Assembly (NCBI RefSeq): GCF_950295315.1
Contig: NC_080175.1
Coordinates: forward strand, 85,811,566-85,875,565
Direction: 5' to 3'
DNA: 64,000 nucleotides
Source: Erinaceus europaeus
Lineage: Eukaryota; Chordata; Mammalia; Eulipotyphla; Erinaceidae
Part shown: positions 32,356 to 42,586 of the stretch, in pieces
Numbering within the stretch: position 1 is the first letter of the stretch
Layout: every line of letters begins with the position of its first letter
Made by a program: the position numbers and the translations under genes
Notes under the pieces: generated by a model
What the model was told of the DNA's origin: nothing
The model's database searches: none
The model's input: only the letters and a program-made list of their open reading frames with translations

Positions 32356-32613
32356 AACACATAGGCACAACCTTTCAACTCCCCTTGACTGGAGGGCCCC
32401 AGTGTCCCTTCACCTTGTCCCTTTCTCTCCTATCCTAGAGTCACTTGCTTTGGTGCAATATACAACATGCTGTTCAAGTTTCACCTTATCTTTTTTCCCC
32501 TTACTGTTCTTTTTTCTTAAATTCACTTATAAGTAATCTCATTTGGTATTGGCCTTTCTCTTTCTGGATTATCTCACTCAACATGATGCTTTTGAGTTCT
32601 TATTCCCAACTGT
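32356..32613 (-). mobile_element. Older L1 3' end, host of the 31.3-kb L1
   Basis: The sequence continues an older reverse L1 3' region that also appears just left of 31331 (GGGGTGGCTAATGGTTTACTC). It includes GGTGCAATATACAACATGC and GGATTATCTCACTCAACATG. The younger L1 at 31341-32345 splits it. Confidence 0.78.
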
Positions 32614-32629
32614 AAAAAGCAGATTTTCC

Positions 32630-33960
32630 TGCCGCTACTAGGAACAGTGAACTCAACTTCTCTGACCCATCTTGGTCAGAGGTAGAAGGTATTATGTTAA
32701 ATGAGTTAAGTCAGAAAGATAAAGATGAGTATGGGATGATCCCACTCATCAACAGAAGTTGAGAAAGATTAAAAAGGAAAACTAAAGGCAGGATCTGACT
32801 AAAATGAAAGTAGGGAATCAAAGTAAAAACCCTTTGGTGAGCGGGAGGGTAGGCATGCAGCTTCCTGGACCAGTGGGGGTGGGGTGGGGGGGATGGAACA
32901 CGATATTTTGGTGATGGGAATGGTGTTTATGTACACAGCTATTAAATTGTAGTAATATAAATCACTATTTAATTAATATGAGAGGGAGAAAATTGATTGT
33001 ATTTCTAACAAAGGGACTTTTCAAAGCTAACCCAATTACCAAATAATGTAATGTTAACAGTAACTATCCATTGTCTTCTTGAACCCAAAGACAGCAGGAA
33101 CCTCACATCTCCACTATAGAGCCTAAACTTCCCCCAGTCCTAGGACCCTAGGGTAGGACCCACTTTCCCGTATGCTTCTCCCAGTTCTTATCAAATAATA
33201 TTACATCTGATGATTGCAACCTAATCAACGCAACGAGTGCCACCCCAGCATGCTTCACTTCAAACTGTGTCCAGAGACTTCAGGTGTGGAACGACAACCC
33301 TTCAGCTTCATCACTTGGGTGAGACCTTTCCTTTCATAGTATTCTCTAATTCCATCCCAGGTGGTTCATTTCCTAACAAAGTCCCAAAACTTAGATATAG
33401 ACCAGGTTCTGTGAGAGAGAGCATATGTTTATAGGTATCCATAAACTGGGGCAAATATATTCCTGAAAGCAGCAGTACACTAGAGTTTGCAGTGAGTACC
33501 CCCCCCCCAACACTCCATCTCTACTATTCCAACCTTTGGGTCCATGATTCTTCAACAATTTGTTTGGCTTTGTATGTTGACTCTCTTTTCAGCCCCCAGG
33601 TTCTAGATGCCATCAGGATGCTGGCCAGGCTTTCCTTGACTGAAAACCTCACCAATGCATCCTGGAGCTCAGCTTCCCCAGAGACTGACCCTACTAGGGA
33701 AAGAGAGAGGCAGACTGGGAGTATGGACCGACCAGTCAATGCCCATGTTCAGCAGGGAAGCAATTACAGAAGCCAGACCTTCTATCTTCTGCAACCCACA
33801 ATGATCCTGGGTCCATGTTCCCAGAGGGATGGAGAATGGGAAAGCTATCAGGGGAGGGGATGGGATATGGAGATTGGGTGGCGGAATTGTGTGGAGTTGT
33901 ACCCCACCATCCTATGATTTTGTTAATGTCTCCTTTCTTAAATAAATAAATTAATTAAAA
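32630..33960 (+). mobile_element. L1 ORF2 end with full LX 3' UTR
   Basis: 32630-32770 matches the final codons of L1 ORF2 (ATTATGTTAAATGAGTTAAG, then GAGTATGGGATGATCCCAC). A G-rich spacer follows (about 32875-32895), then about 1 kb of LX with an A-rich end at 33940-33960. This is the best evidence here that LX is the extended 3' UTR of one L1 lineage. The LX part holds an open frame of 141 codons (33492-33917) similar to that at 8347-8784. Confidence 0.88.
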
Positions 33961-34619
33961 AAATAGCAGCAACAAATGTGGGGAGGCTGTGGGGACAAAG
34001 GAGCCATCTGCACTACTGATGGGAATGTAAATTGTTTCAACTCCTGTAGAGAGCAGTCTGGAGAACTCTCACAAGGCAATGACCCTGCAGTTCCTCTTCT
34101 GGGGATATATCCTAAGGAGCCAAACATACCCATCCAGAAAGATTTGTTCATCGCAGCATAATCTGTAATAGCCAAAACCTAGAAGCAACCCATATGTCCA
34201 ATAGCAGATGAACTGCTGAGCAAGTTGTGGTATATATGCACAATGGAATGCTACTTAGCTATTAAAAATGGTAAATTCACCTTCTTTACCTCATTTTGGA
34301 TGGAGCTTGAAGAAACCCTGTTAAATGAGATGAGTTAGAAATAAAAGAATTAATATGGGATGATCTCACTCATAGGCAGAAGTTGAAAAACAAGATCAGA
34401 AGAGAAAACACAAAACAGAATTTGGACTAGAGTTGGTGTATTGCACCAAAGTAAAAAAACCTTGGGGTAGGGTTCACATCCTGGAACATGATGGCAGAGG
34501 AGGACCTAGTGGGGGTTGAATTGTTACGTGGAAAACTGATAAATTTTATGCACATACAAACTATTGTATTTTACTGTAGACTGTAAATCATTAATCCTGC
34601 AATAAAGAAATTTAAACAA
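33961..34619 (+). mobile_element. L1 3' end (short-UTR type) joined to LX tail
   Basis: It begins abruptly in ORF2 at the segment matching AGCAGCAAATGCTGG and runs to a short 3' UTR ending GCAATAAAGAAATTTAAAC. A perfect 16-bp duplication, AAAAAGCAGATTTTCC, lies at 32614-32629 and about 34620-34635, so it encloses this fragment and the preceding L1-LX fragment together. Confidence 0.9.
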
Positions 34620-34635
34620 AAAAAGCAGATTTTCC

Positions 34636-35689
34636 ATAAACACAAATAATATGATACACAGTGTAGGTCCATGTATTTAATCTGTGTATCAGACATGATA
34701 TCACATGAGACTAGCATAATATGAGGAGTATATTAAACTTATAAAGTATTTATTTATGGAACTGGGCCCTTGCTAGTGTGTGATCTCACCACTCCCAGGA
34801 AAGCTTTGTTTGTTTGTTTTGCTTCACATTCAGATTGCAAGTCACAGAAAAAGAAAGGAGTCATGTCACTTCCATGTGTTGCCTAGGGCTGCACACATTG
34901 TAAGGCATTTACTCTAATCAGAGAGCTGTCTCTCATTCTTAGTAAATCTTACTGATATTCAAAACTCATGCAGGTAGAAAGGTAAGCCTTCACAGTTAGA
35001 CAAGAATTTAAAACTCCTTCCCCCACTCCAAACTCCTGTCATATATACAAACACACAAATGCAAAGCAGAAATTCTTATGAAAAAGGTCTTTTCATTTAT
35101 ATGCCATGATTTGAAAGAAGGGAATATGTCTTTCATCTCTCAGTTTCCCTCAAATCAAGTTCCAGTGTTTAGCTTCAGCTGTGATAAGCTTTTACAGCTC
35201 CTGTTATACTGAGTATGAAGTGATAAGAGTACTTTGAGCTATTGTAGTCAAAAAAGGATGTTTAAAAAACGTACAGAGAAGAGTGATGTCAAGCATGGGT
35301 TAGCTTGAAGAGGTATACTTTTTGCTCTACAAAGTTGAGTCAGAAGATATATTTCCTGCAAGCTTGCTAATTCTAAGGTGTGGTAGAAAGCAGAGGCAGT
35401 GGCCAGAGGTCACAGAGCACCTAGATAAAGTAAAAAGATCACACTTGTGATTTAAACAGAGACAAAGTCCCTTCAGTGAAACATGCATAGGGCATTTTTC
35501 AAAGCAAATTGGAGAGAGCAAATGTCCTCTGGATTTCCTCAGAAAAAAACATTAGCATTTAAAAATGAACTTTGAAATTCTGCCCTAAATGACACAAAAA
35601 ATGTCGCTTTCTTAAAAATTCAATAGATCTACAGTAAAGAGATTTTAAATATATAATGTGATAAGCATGAAGGAAGAGCAAAGGATAAA
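34636..35689. other. Mostly unannotated DNA
   Basis: Apparently single-copy sequence. 34760-34935 includes TTCCATGTGTTGCCTAGGGC, similar to a stretch near 10410, and may be an old repeat. Confidence 0.4.
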
Positions 35690-36165
35690 AGAGAAGACAG
35701 CGGCAATAACAAGTGATTAACACAAAATAGCCTACCATGCATAAGGACCTGGGTTCAAGCCCCTGCTCTCCACAAGCAGTGGGACATTTCACAAGCAGTG
35801 AAGCTGAGCTGTCGGTGTCTATCTTTCTCTCTCCCTTTATTTTCATATATATATATTTATTCCCTTTTGTTGCCCTTGTTGTTTAATTGTTGTAGTTATT
35901 GTTGTTATTGATGTCGATGTTGTTGGATAGAACAGAGAGAAATGGAGAGAAGAGGGGAAGACAGAGAGGGGAAGAGAAAGATAGACACCTGCAGACCTGC
36001 TTCACCATTTGTGAAGTAACTCCCCTGCAGGTGTGGAGCCAGGGACTCGAACCAGGATCCTTACACTGGTCCTTGCGCTTTGCGCCAAGTACACTTAACC
36101 TGCTCTCTCCCTTTCTATCTCCCCCTCTCTTTCAATATTTCTCTGTCCTGTCAAATAAAAAAAAA
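35690..36165 (+). mobile_element. SINE-B interrupted by SINE-A
   Basis: SINE-B head and core (GGACCTGGGTTCAAGCCCC, GCAGTGAAGCTGAGCTG) run to 35838 and resume at 36103 with CTCTCTCCCTTTCTATC and an A-tail. The interruption is a reversed SINE-A. Confidence 0.88.
35839..36102 (-). mobile_element. SINE-A inside SINE-B
   Basis: Reversed SINE-A whose head is cut at ACACTTAACCTG, lacking the last about 20 bases. The 12-bp duplication CTCTCTCCCTTT at 35827-35838 and 36103-36114 comes from the SINE-B body, which fixes the relative ages. Confidence 0.93.
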
Positions 36166-36185
36166 ATAGCCAAGGAAATATAACC

Positions 36186-36454
36186 TTATTTTTTTTTATT
36201 TTATTTATTAATTTATTGGATAGAGATGGAGAGAAACTGAGATGGAAGGAGATAGAGAGGAAGAGGGAGAAAGATACCTGCAGATCTGAGATGGAAAGAG
36301 ATAGAGAAGAAGAGAGAGAAAGATACCTGCAGATCTACCTGTTTTACTATTTGTGAACCTCCCTGGCACCACCACGAGTGAGGACTGGAGGCTTGAACCC
36401 AGGTGCTTGCACACTATATCATGCACTCAATCGAGTACACCACCACCAGCCCCA
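36186..36454 (-). mobile_element. SINE-B with 49-bp internal tandem duplication
   Basis: Reversed SINE-B. The segment starting GAGATGGAAGGAGATAG is present twice in tandem with a 49-base period (36239-36287 and 36288-36336), each unit ending ACCTGCAGATCT. Confidence 0.9.
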
Positions 36455-36997
36455 ATATATAACCTTAATTCCGCAAGGGATAAAAATCTGAGATAAATTC
36501 CAGTTTAATACCATAGAATGCTCTACGTGTGTCATGGATCTATAGCACCAAAGAGGTACTTTTTGATTAAGACTGAATGAAAGTTGTTTAAGTAGCACTT
36601 AGACTTCTTCATACTCAGGTAAAGTCACCTGCTTCCTAGATTTCTTCACACACGTTGCTTTTTCTAGATATTTGTAAGAGAGAATGTAATGAAGAGAATC
36701 ACTGTCCGGTTGGATAAGCATGTTCAGTGGTCTCTCTCGAAACAAAAGAATTCATGGAAATGAGCATCATGAATGTTAAATATTGAGGATGCCAGCTCCC
36801 TCCTACAATTTGATGATGAAAACACTAAAGTCAAACTAGAGTCTCTGCATAAATGACTAGGAAAATTTTGCTCTGCCTACAAATTTTCTCCAGAAAAATC
36901 TCACAGGAGAGTAAAATATCTAATATATATATATATTTATGTAGTGTATTTGCAGATATTTCTCATCTACGTTATCTTAAAACAAGGTTTTTTGAAA
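36455..36997. other. Unannotated DNA
   Basis: No repeat or exon recognised. A short (TA)n patch lies near 36922-36936. Confidence 0.4.
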
Positions 36998-37150
36998 AGT
37001 TCAAGCCCCTGGCCCCTTCCTGCAGGAGGAAAGCTTCACAAGTGGTGAAGCAAATCTGCAGGAGTCCCTCTGCCTCTCTTTCTCCCTCTTTATCTCCCCC
37101 TTCCTCTCAATTTCTCAGTTTTTACCAATAATTAATAAATAAAAAATATT
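36998..37150 (+). mobile_element. SINE-B, head missing
   Basis: It begins at the B-box-like TTCAAGCCCC and continues through GAAAGCTTCACAAGTGG to the A-rich tail. The first about 60 bases of the SINE are absent. Confidence 0.85.
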
Positions 37151-37414
37151 TTTAATTTAAATTTATATTACCATAATTTGTTTTTGTTTCAAAGAAAATA
37201 CATCAACCGTAATTCAACCAAAAGAGCAAATACATGTGTATACATAATATTGATTCATTTTACTTCATTTAACGTATTATAAATATAGGCAGTGTACTGT
37301 TATATATTGCTTACTATATTACACATTAACATATATATTTATTACATGTGTATACATACTTTATATACTTACATGACATTAATTCCTTAGTAAATCCACG
37401 TGTGGCCTACATTA
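37151..37414. other. AT-rich unannotated DNA
   Basis: Strongly AT-rich (TATATA patches) with no recognised feature. Confidence 0.4.
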
Positions 37415-37555
37415 ACAAAACAGGAAATGGTAAGTGCTGAGGAGCACGTGGAGAAGAAGAACTTTGGTGTACACACTCAGGTGGGACTGCAGACTGGCAC
37501 AGACCCTCTGGAAAATGCAGAGTCTCTAAAGGTTTGACAGGTATAGTGTTCCCAT
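37415..37555 (+). mobile_element. Ancient L1 ORF2 fragment
   Basis: AACAGGAAATGGTAAGTGCTG, GGGACTGCAGACTGGCAC and GGAAAATGCAGAGTCTCTAA follow the order of a conserved L1 ORF2 stretch, but the copy is badly decayed. Confidence 0.5.
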
Positions 37556-37609
37556 TGGTGTGATGCCACAGGAACTCTGCTGGTTAGTGCAGTGAATTGT
37601 GCACACAAA

Positions 37610-37611
<2 letters not shown>

Positions 37612-37653
<42 letters not shown>
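37612..37653 (+). repeat. (CA)n microsatellite
   Basis: About 20 CA units with one interruption near the right end. Confidence 0.97.
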
Positions 37654-37654
<1 letters not shown>

Positions 37655-37813
37655 ACACACACTGCTCCTAAAATCTTGTAGTCTTAAAACCTATGTTAAA
37701 TCAATCAATAATGTTAATAGGTAAATAAAAATTTTGTCACAAAAATAATTAGAAAATAAAATACTGCTGTCTTAGGGTTCAAAAAGACAATGGATAGTTA
37801 TTGTTATCATCAC

Positions 37814-38105
37814 CTCACCAATGTTTCCTGGAGCTCTGCTTCCCCAGAGACCCACCCTACTAGGGAAAGAGAGAAGCAGACTGGGAGTATGGACCGACCA
37901 GTTAATGCCCATGTTCAGCTGGGAAGCAATTACAGAAGCCAGACCTTCCACCTTCTGCAACCCACAATGACCTTGGGTCCATACTCCCAGAGGGATAAAG
38001 AATGGGAAAGCTATCAGGGGAGAGGATGGGATATAGAGAGCTGGTGGTAAGAATTGTGTGGAGTTGTACCCCTTCTATCCTACGGTTTTGTTAATGTCTC
38101 CTTTC
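37814..38105 (+). mobile_element. LX retroposon 3' end
   Basis: Direct LX from CCTCACCAATGTTTCCTGG to TTTGTTAATGTCTCCTTTC. The frame found in other LX copies is open here up to 38050. Its A-tail has become a (GAAA)n array. Confidence 0.9.
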
Positions 38106-38106
38106 T

Positions 38107-38108
38107 GA

Positions 38109-38176
<68 letters not shown>

Positions 38177-38178
38177 AA
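38107..38178 (+). repeat. (GAAA)n microsatellite in LX tail
   Basis: About 17-18 GAAA units directly follow the LX terminal sequence, so the array probably grew from the retroposon A-tail. Confidence 0.97.
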
Positions 38179-38180
38179 AG

Positions 38181-38565
38181 ACCTCACATTGGTGGGGTCG
38201 TCTGCCCAGGGAAATCCGGTTGGCATCATCTGGAACCTGGTGGCTGGAAGTAGATGAGGAGGGAAGTATGTGAGGAGAGTGTCTAGGTCTAAGTAGAAAC
38301 TATTTCATTAGGTACTTTGTGGTTTTTTTGTTTTTTTTTTTTAGGTCTTTCTACTTGCTTGCTTCATTTATTGACTCACTGCAAACTACTGTGCACTTTT
38401 GCTTGCAGAAATATATTTTGCCCTAAATTAATGGATACATGTATATATATGCCCTATCTCATTGGACCTGGTCTATATCTAGGTTTGGGGGCTTTGTTGG
38501 GAAGTGGACCAATATTTATATGCTTTTCCCATATTTGGGAGCTAATCTCTTCTCTAATGCAGAAG
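38181..38565 (-). mobile_element. LX, rearranged copy
   Basis: 38181-38500 is reversed LX (CACATTGGTGGGGTCGTCTG, then TAAGTAGAAACTATTTC and TAGGTTTGGGGGCTTTGTTG). 38505-38565 is direct LX (CAATATTTATATGCTTTTCC, then GGGAGCTAATCTCTTCTC). The orientation flip indicates an inversion at integration or later rearrangement. Confidence 0.75.
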
Positions 38566-38798
38566 ACGATGAATCATTAACTTATGTTATATAACAATGG
38601 ATATACAACTGGATATATGCTAAAATATCAACTCAAAACATTCTTATAAAATTTATTTCAAAGGTCCCCCAAAACACCACACAAGTGCTAAAGGTAATTT
38701 CCCTTTAATCTTGCACTAACCACACTTCCTGAAGCAAGTTTTCATGCTGTGGTTTTCTCTCTCTCTCTCTCTCTCTTCTCAGAAATTGGCCTTGAGGC
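38566..38798. other. Unannotated DNA with (CT)n
   Basis: Unassigned sequence ending in a CT run at about 38756-38776. Confidence 0.4.
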
Positions 38799-38915
38799 AA
38801 GGGAGATAGCATAATGATCATGCAAAGAGGCTCTCAGACCTGAGGCTCCAAAGGTCCAGGTTTAATCTCCCATTATCACAATAAACCAGAACTGAACAGT
38901 GCTCTTATAAAATAA
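38799..38915 (+). mobile_element. SINE-D
   Basis: GGGAGATAGCATAATGATCATGC head, ACCTGAGGCTCCAAAGG and CCAGAACTGAACAGTGCTC identify a moderately diverged SINE-D. Confidence 0.82.
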
Positions 38916-39242
38916 CAAATCAATTAGCCTGGTGATGATGAAAAAAAAAAAGAGGGGGTGGTATTAGAGAAGAAATTATTTCTTCCTCAGCCAAAGAAGA
39001 AAAAGGGAGAGTGCATACTCAAAAAATACCTTTCTTCTCCCGGCAACCCCAAAGTGACAGAACAACGAAGTCATAGTAATTCTACAGCTATGGGACATAA
39101 TATTTATCATTTCCTTGGGGTCCTGATGAGCATGTTCGAGAATTCAGGTACTACTTCCAAACTTTGGCACCTGGTATTTAAGTAACGTGACATCATGACT
39201 ACTTAACATTGCTGTGAGAGGAGTATTGTTAAGAGGACTAAA
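38916..39242. other. Unannotated DNA
   Basis: A11-12 tract near 38941 and no other recognised feature. Confidence 0.4.
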
Positions 39243-39655
39243 TGGTCAACAATTTGTTTGGCTTTGTATATTAACTCTCTTGTCAACCACCAGGTTCCAG
39301 ATGCTAGCAGGATGCCAACCAGACTTCCCTGGACAGACGACCCCACCAATGTGTCCTGAAGCTCCACTTCCCTAGAACCCTTCCCTACTAGGGAAAGAGA
39401 GAGACAGGCTAGGAGTATGATCAACCTATCAATGCCCATGTTCAGCAGGGAAGCAATTATAGAAGCCAGACCTTCCACCTTCTGCACCCCACAATGATCT
39501 TGGTTCCATACTCCCAGAGGGATAAAGAATAGGAAAGCTATCAGGGGAGGGGGTGGGATACGGAGGTCTGGTGGTGGGAATTGTGTGAAGTTGTACCCCT
39601 CTTACCCTATGGTTTTGTCAATGTTTCCTTTTTACAAATAAAAAATTAAAAATTA
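39243..39655 (+). mobile_element. LX retroposon 3' end
   Basis: Direct LX from GTCAACAATTTGTTTGGC to GTTTTGTCAATGTTTCC and an A-rich tail. Less diverged than the copy at 3 kb. Confidence 0.9.
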
Positions 39656-39682
39656 AATAAAATAAATGCAAAGCAGCACACC

Positions 39683-39683
39683 A

Positions 39684-39724
<41 letters not shown>
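39683..39724 (+). repeat. (CA)n microsatellite
   Basis: About 20 uninterrupted CA units just after an LX tail. Confidence 0.97.
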
Positions 39725-39726
<2 letters not shown>

Positions 39727-40526
39727 GAATTCTCAACACAATGAGTTTTTTTTTCTTCTCCTTTTATTTTATGTATGTGAGATAATGAATATATAAGGGA
39801 GGAAAATTTCACTTTTCATCTAGCCTGTTTGGATGATCTAGTGATTAAATCAACATCAGGCAGATTAATAGGGGAAAAACAAATTTAATTTCATACATGG
39901 GAGCCCCAAAGATATGAGACTTAAGGGCAGTCAGGTAAATGAGGCTTATATACCAGTCTAGGTTAAAAAAGTCAGTAATCTGAGACTTCAAAAGGGAGAA
40001 GATGATTCATGGGAAAATAGAAAATAAATGTTTGTGAGAGAAATGTTTGCCATGCCATGCAGATAAGTCTTTCTAAAATAAAAATGCATCTCTGATGTTA
40101 CATCTCCCCTTGCAGGCAAAAAAAAAAAAAAAAGCATATATCTATATATATTAAGGAGTTAAAACAGATGTAAATTAATACATAAATAAACAACCTTTTG
40201 CAAGTCTTCTGGGTGCTGATTCCTTTCAGCACAAAATAATCTATATGCTGAAGTAGGATTTTTTGGAAACGTGTATTATCTTCCTCCTCAGATGTTAGCT
40301 GGAACTATTATGTCATTTTTCACAACTACCAAGTCATTATGCTGTAAGACTTATATAGTGATATGTATCAATAATTTTTCAGAAAAAAAACTAGACATGA
40401 AACTCATGAAAAGAGGAGAGGGGTAAGTTTAAGAAAGAAAGAGAAACAGAGGGGAGGGGAGAGGGAAATAGAGGTGTGAGCAGGACCCACACTTGGGCCT
40501 TTCAGGTTCTTATTCACTCCACCTAA
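39725..40526. other. Unannotated DNA
   Basis: About 800 bases with an A15 run near 40119-40133 and a short GA-rich patch near 40425-40470. No gene or repeat family recognised. Confidence 0.4.
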
Positions 40527-40812
40527 GTTTGGCTTTGTATGTTAACTCTCTTTTCAGCCATCAGGTTCCAGATGTTAGCAGGATGCCAACCAGACTTCCC
40601 TGGACAGACAACCCCACCAATGTGTCCTGGAGCTCTACTTCTCCAGAGACCCCACTCTACTAGGGAAAGAGAGAGACAGGCTGGGAGTATGAATCAAACC
40701 GCCAACGCCCATGTTCAGTGGGGAAGCAATTACAGAAGCCAGACCTTCCACCTTCTGCATCCCACAATAACCCTGGGTCCATACTCCCAGAGGGATAAAG
40801 AATAGGAAAGCT
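40527..40812 (+). mobile_element. LX fragment abutting L1 5' end
   Basis: Direct LX from GTTTGGCTTTGTATGTTAAC to AAAGAATAGGAAAGCT. It stops within LX exactly where the L1 5' UTR starts. LX does not resume after the L1 at 46955. The junction could be a target deletion at L1 integration or an older fusion. Confidence 0.88.
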
Positions 40813-41558
40813 GCTGGAGGCGGAGCTACGAGCAGCAGATCGCTTTCTCTCCTCTCCTCTCCTCTCCCTGATCAACTAGGAATACCAAAGGAGACCACCC
40901 AGGACCGAAACAAGACAGGACTAGAATGACCACAGGAACCCAGTAAATCACCCGTGAGTACAAACACTCGTGGCTGGTGACAGAGAGGAGAGAGGGGCCT
41001 AAGGAGAGATTAAGTGACTGCTAACAGTTTGTCAGTGAAGACACCACCTCCAGTCTGCTCCACAACAAGGGGACAGCTGAAGGGAGGAAAGGACTCCCCA
41101 GAGACTCACCAAGTGCTACTCTGAGTCTCCATTGCTACTACCCTCAGAATCTGGAGCAGCAACAGGGAGGGACACCAGGGGACAGAGATCTAACCGGGAA
41201 ACTCAGGAGAAGACCTATACCTCCGTGGCATAGCTGAGGGGCTGTGAAAGTCTCTTTGTCTTTGCATAACCACTGGATTATCTCTGCCAGACCCTGCTTT
41301 ATCTCTTGGTCAGGAGTCAGTGATTAAGCTAAGAAGCCTATTGATAGTTTAAAAGCCCTCAGGCTCCCATAGCCTACAGGGAAGAAAAAAAAAAGAGGCT
41401 TTTACATCATTGAGCTCCAACTCAGGGATTGAAAAAACTGTTAACTTCCACCATGGTAAACCCTTTAATTTAATTACTTAGACACAAGTCAATCCAGGCA
41501 ATAGTGATCAATAATTTGAAAAGTACTGATAAAGGGAACTCATAACATAATATATAAA
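40813..41558 (+). promoter_or_regulatory. L1 5' UTR with internal promoter region
   Basis: It starts GCTGGAGGCGGAGCTACGAGC and is GC- and CpG-richer near its start than the flanks. In L1 elements this region holds the internal Pol II promoter that drives the full-length transcript; I infer that role from position and cannot identify specific factor sites. A CTCTCCTCTCCTCTCC tract lies near 40847-40868. Confidence 0.75.
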
Positions 41559-42530
41559 ATGGTTAAAACAACAAGAAAAAATATTGGAGACTCGAACCAG
41601 GACAAGAGTCCAGCTAAAAGTCCTCCAGAGGGTGAAGCACAAAACGAGTTCAACATCCAAACATTAGCTAAGGAAATAATAACAGGAGTGAGTAAAGAAT
41701 TTGAAAAAATTGTAATCAGAAATGCAGGAACAACAAATGAGAATATGGAAGAAAATTCTAATTATCTCATGGTTATTAGAGAGCTGAAAGCTGAAATCGC
41801 TGAGCTAAGAAGGCAACTAGCTGAATAAGCTAAAACAGTATCAGAGCAGGGCAACAAAATAGATGAACTCCAAAAAGCAGTAGAGGGCAGAGAGAATAGA
41901 ATCTATGAGGCTGAAGACAGAATTAGCAAGATTGAGGATGAATTAGAGACAACTAAAAAAGAAGTAAGAGATCTCAAAAAGAGATTAAGAGATGCTGAAA
42001 ACAACAACAGAGTCCTATGGGATGACTTCAAAAGAAACAATATACACATTATTGGCTTACCAGAGGAAGAAAGAGAAGGAGAGGAAGAAAGCATTCTCCA
42101 GGCCATAAGAGCTGAAAATTTCTCTAGTCTAGACAACACCAAAGACATAAAGATTCAAGAAGCCGAGAGGGTCCCAAACAGAACTAACCCAGACCTAAAG
42201 ACACCAAGACATGTCATACTTAGAATGGAAAGGAATAAGGATAAAGAAAGGATCCTCAAGGCTGCAAGAGAAAAACAAAGAGTCACCTACAAAGGAAAAC
42301 CCATAGGATTAGCAGCAGACTTCTCCATACAAACACTACAGGCCAGAAGAGAATGGCAAGATATCTATCGAGTGCTCAATGAGAAAGGCTTTCAGCCAAG
42401 AATACTATATCCTGCTAGACTGTCATTCAGACTAGATGGAAGCATCAAAACCTTCTCAGACAAGCAACAGTTGAAGGAAGCAACCATCACCAAGCCTGCC
42501 CTGAAAGAAGTTCTGAAAGGTCTCCTATAA
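41559..42530 (+). pseudogene. L1 ORF1 protein, one premature stop
   Basis: ORF1p is the RNA-binding chaperone that coats L1 RNA as a trimer. The frame spans 323 codons plus stop, close to the 338-residue human protein. A basic N-terminus is followed by a heptad-rich coiled coil (codons about 60-150, for example IRELKAEIAELRRQLAE and EDELETTKKEVRDLKKRL). Then comes an RRM-like core (NNIHIIGLPE, near codon 160) and a C-terminal domain (HVILRMERNKDKERIL, then VTYKGKPIGLAADFS). Codon 90 is TAA (41826-41828), inside the coiled coil; the same frame continues without another stop to 42530. ORF2 follows after 56 bases, as in other L1s. Confidence 0.96.
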
Positions 42531-42586
42531 ACAACCAGACCACCACAAATAGGACATATATCAAAACACTCTAAAACTCTACAAGA

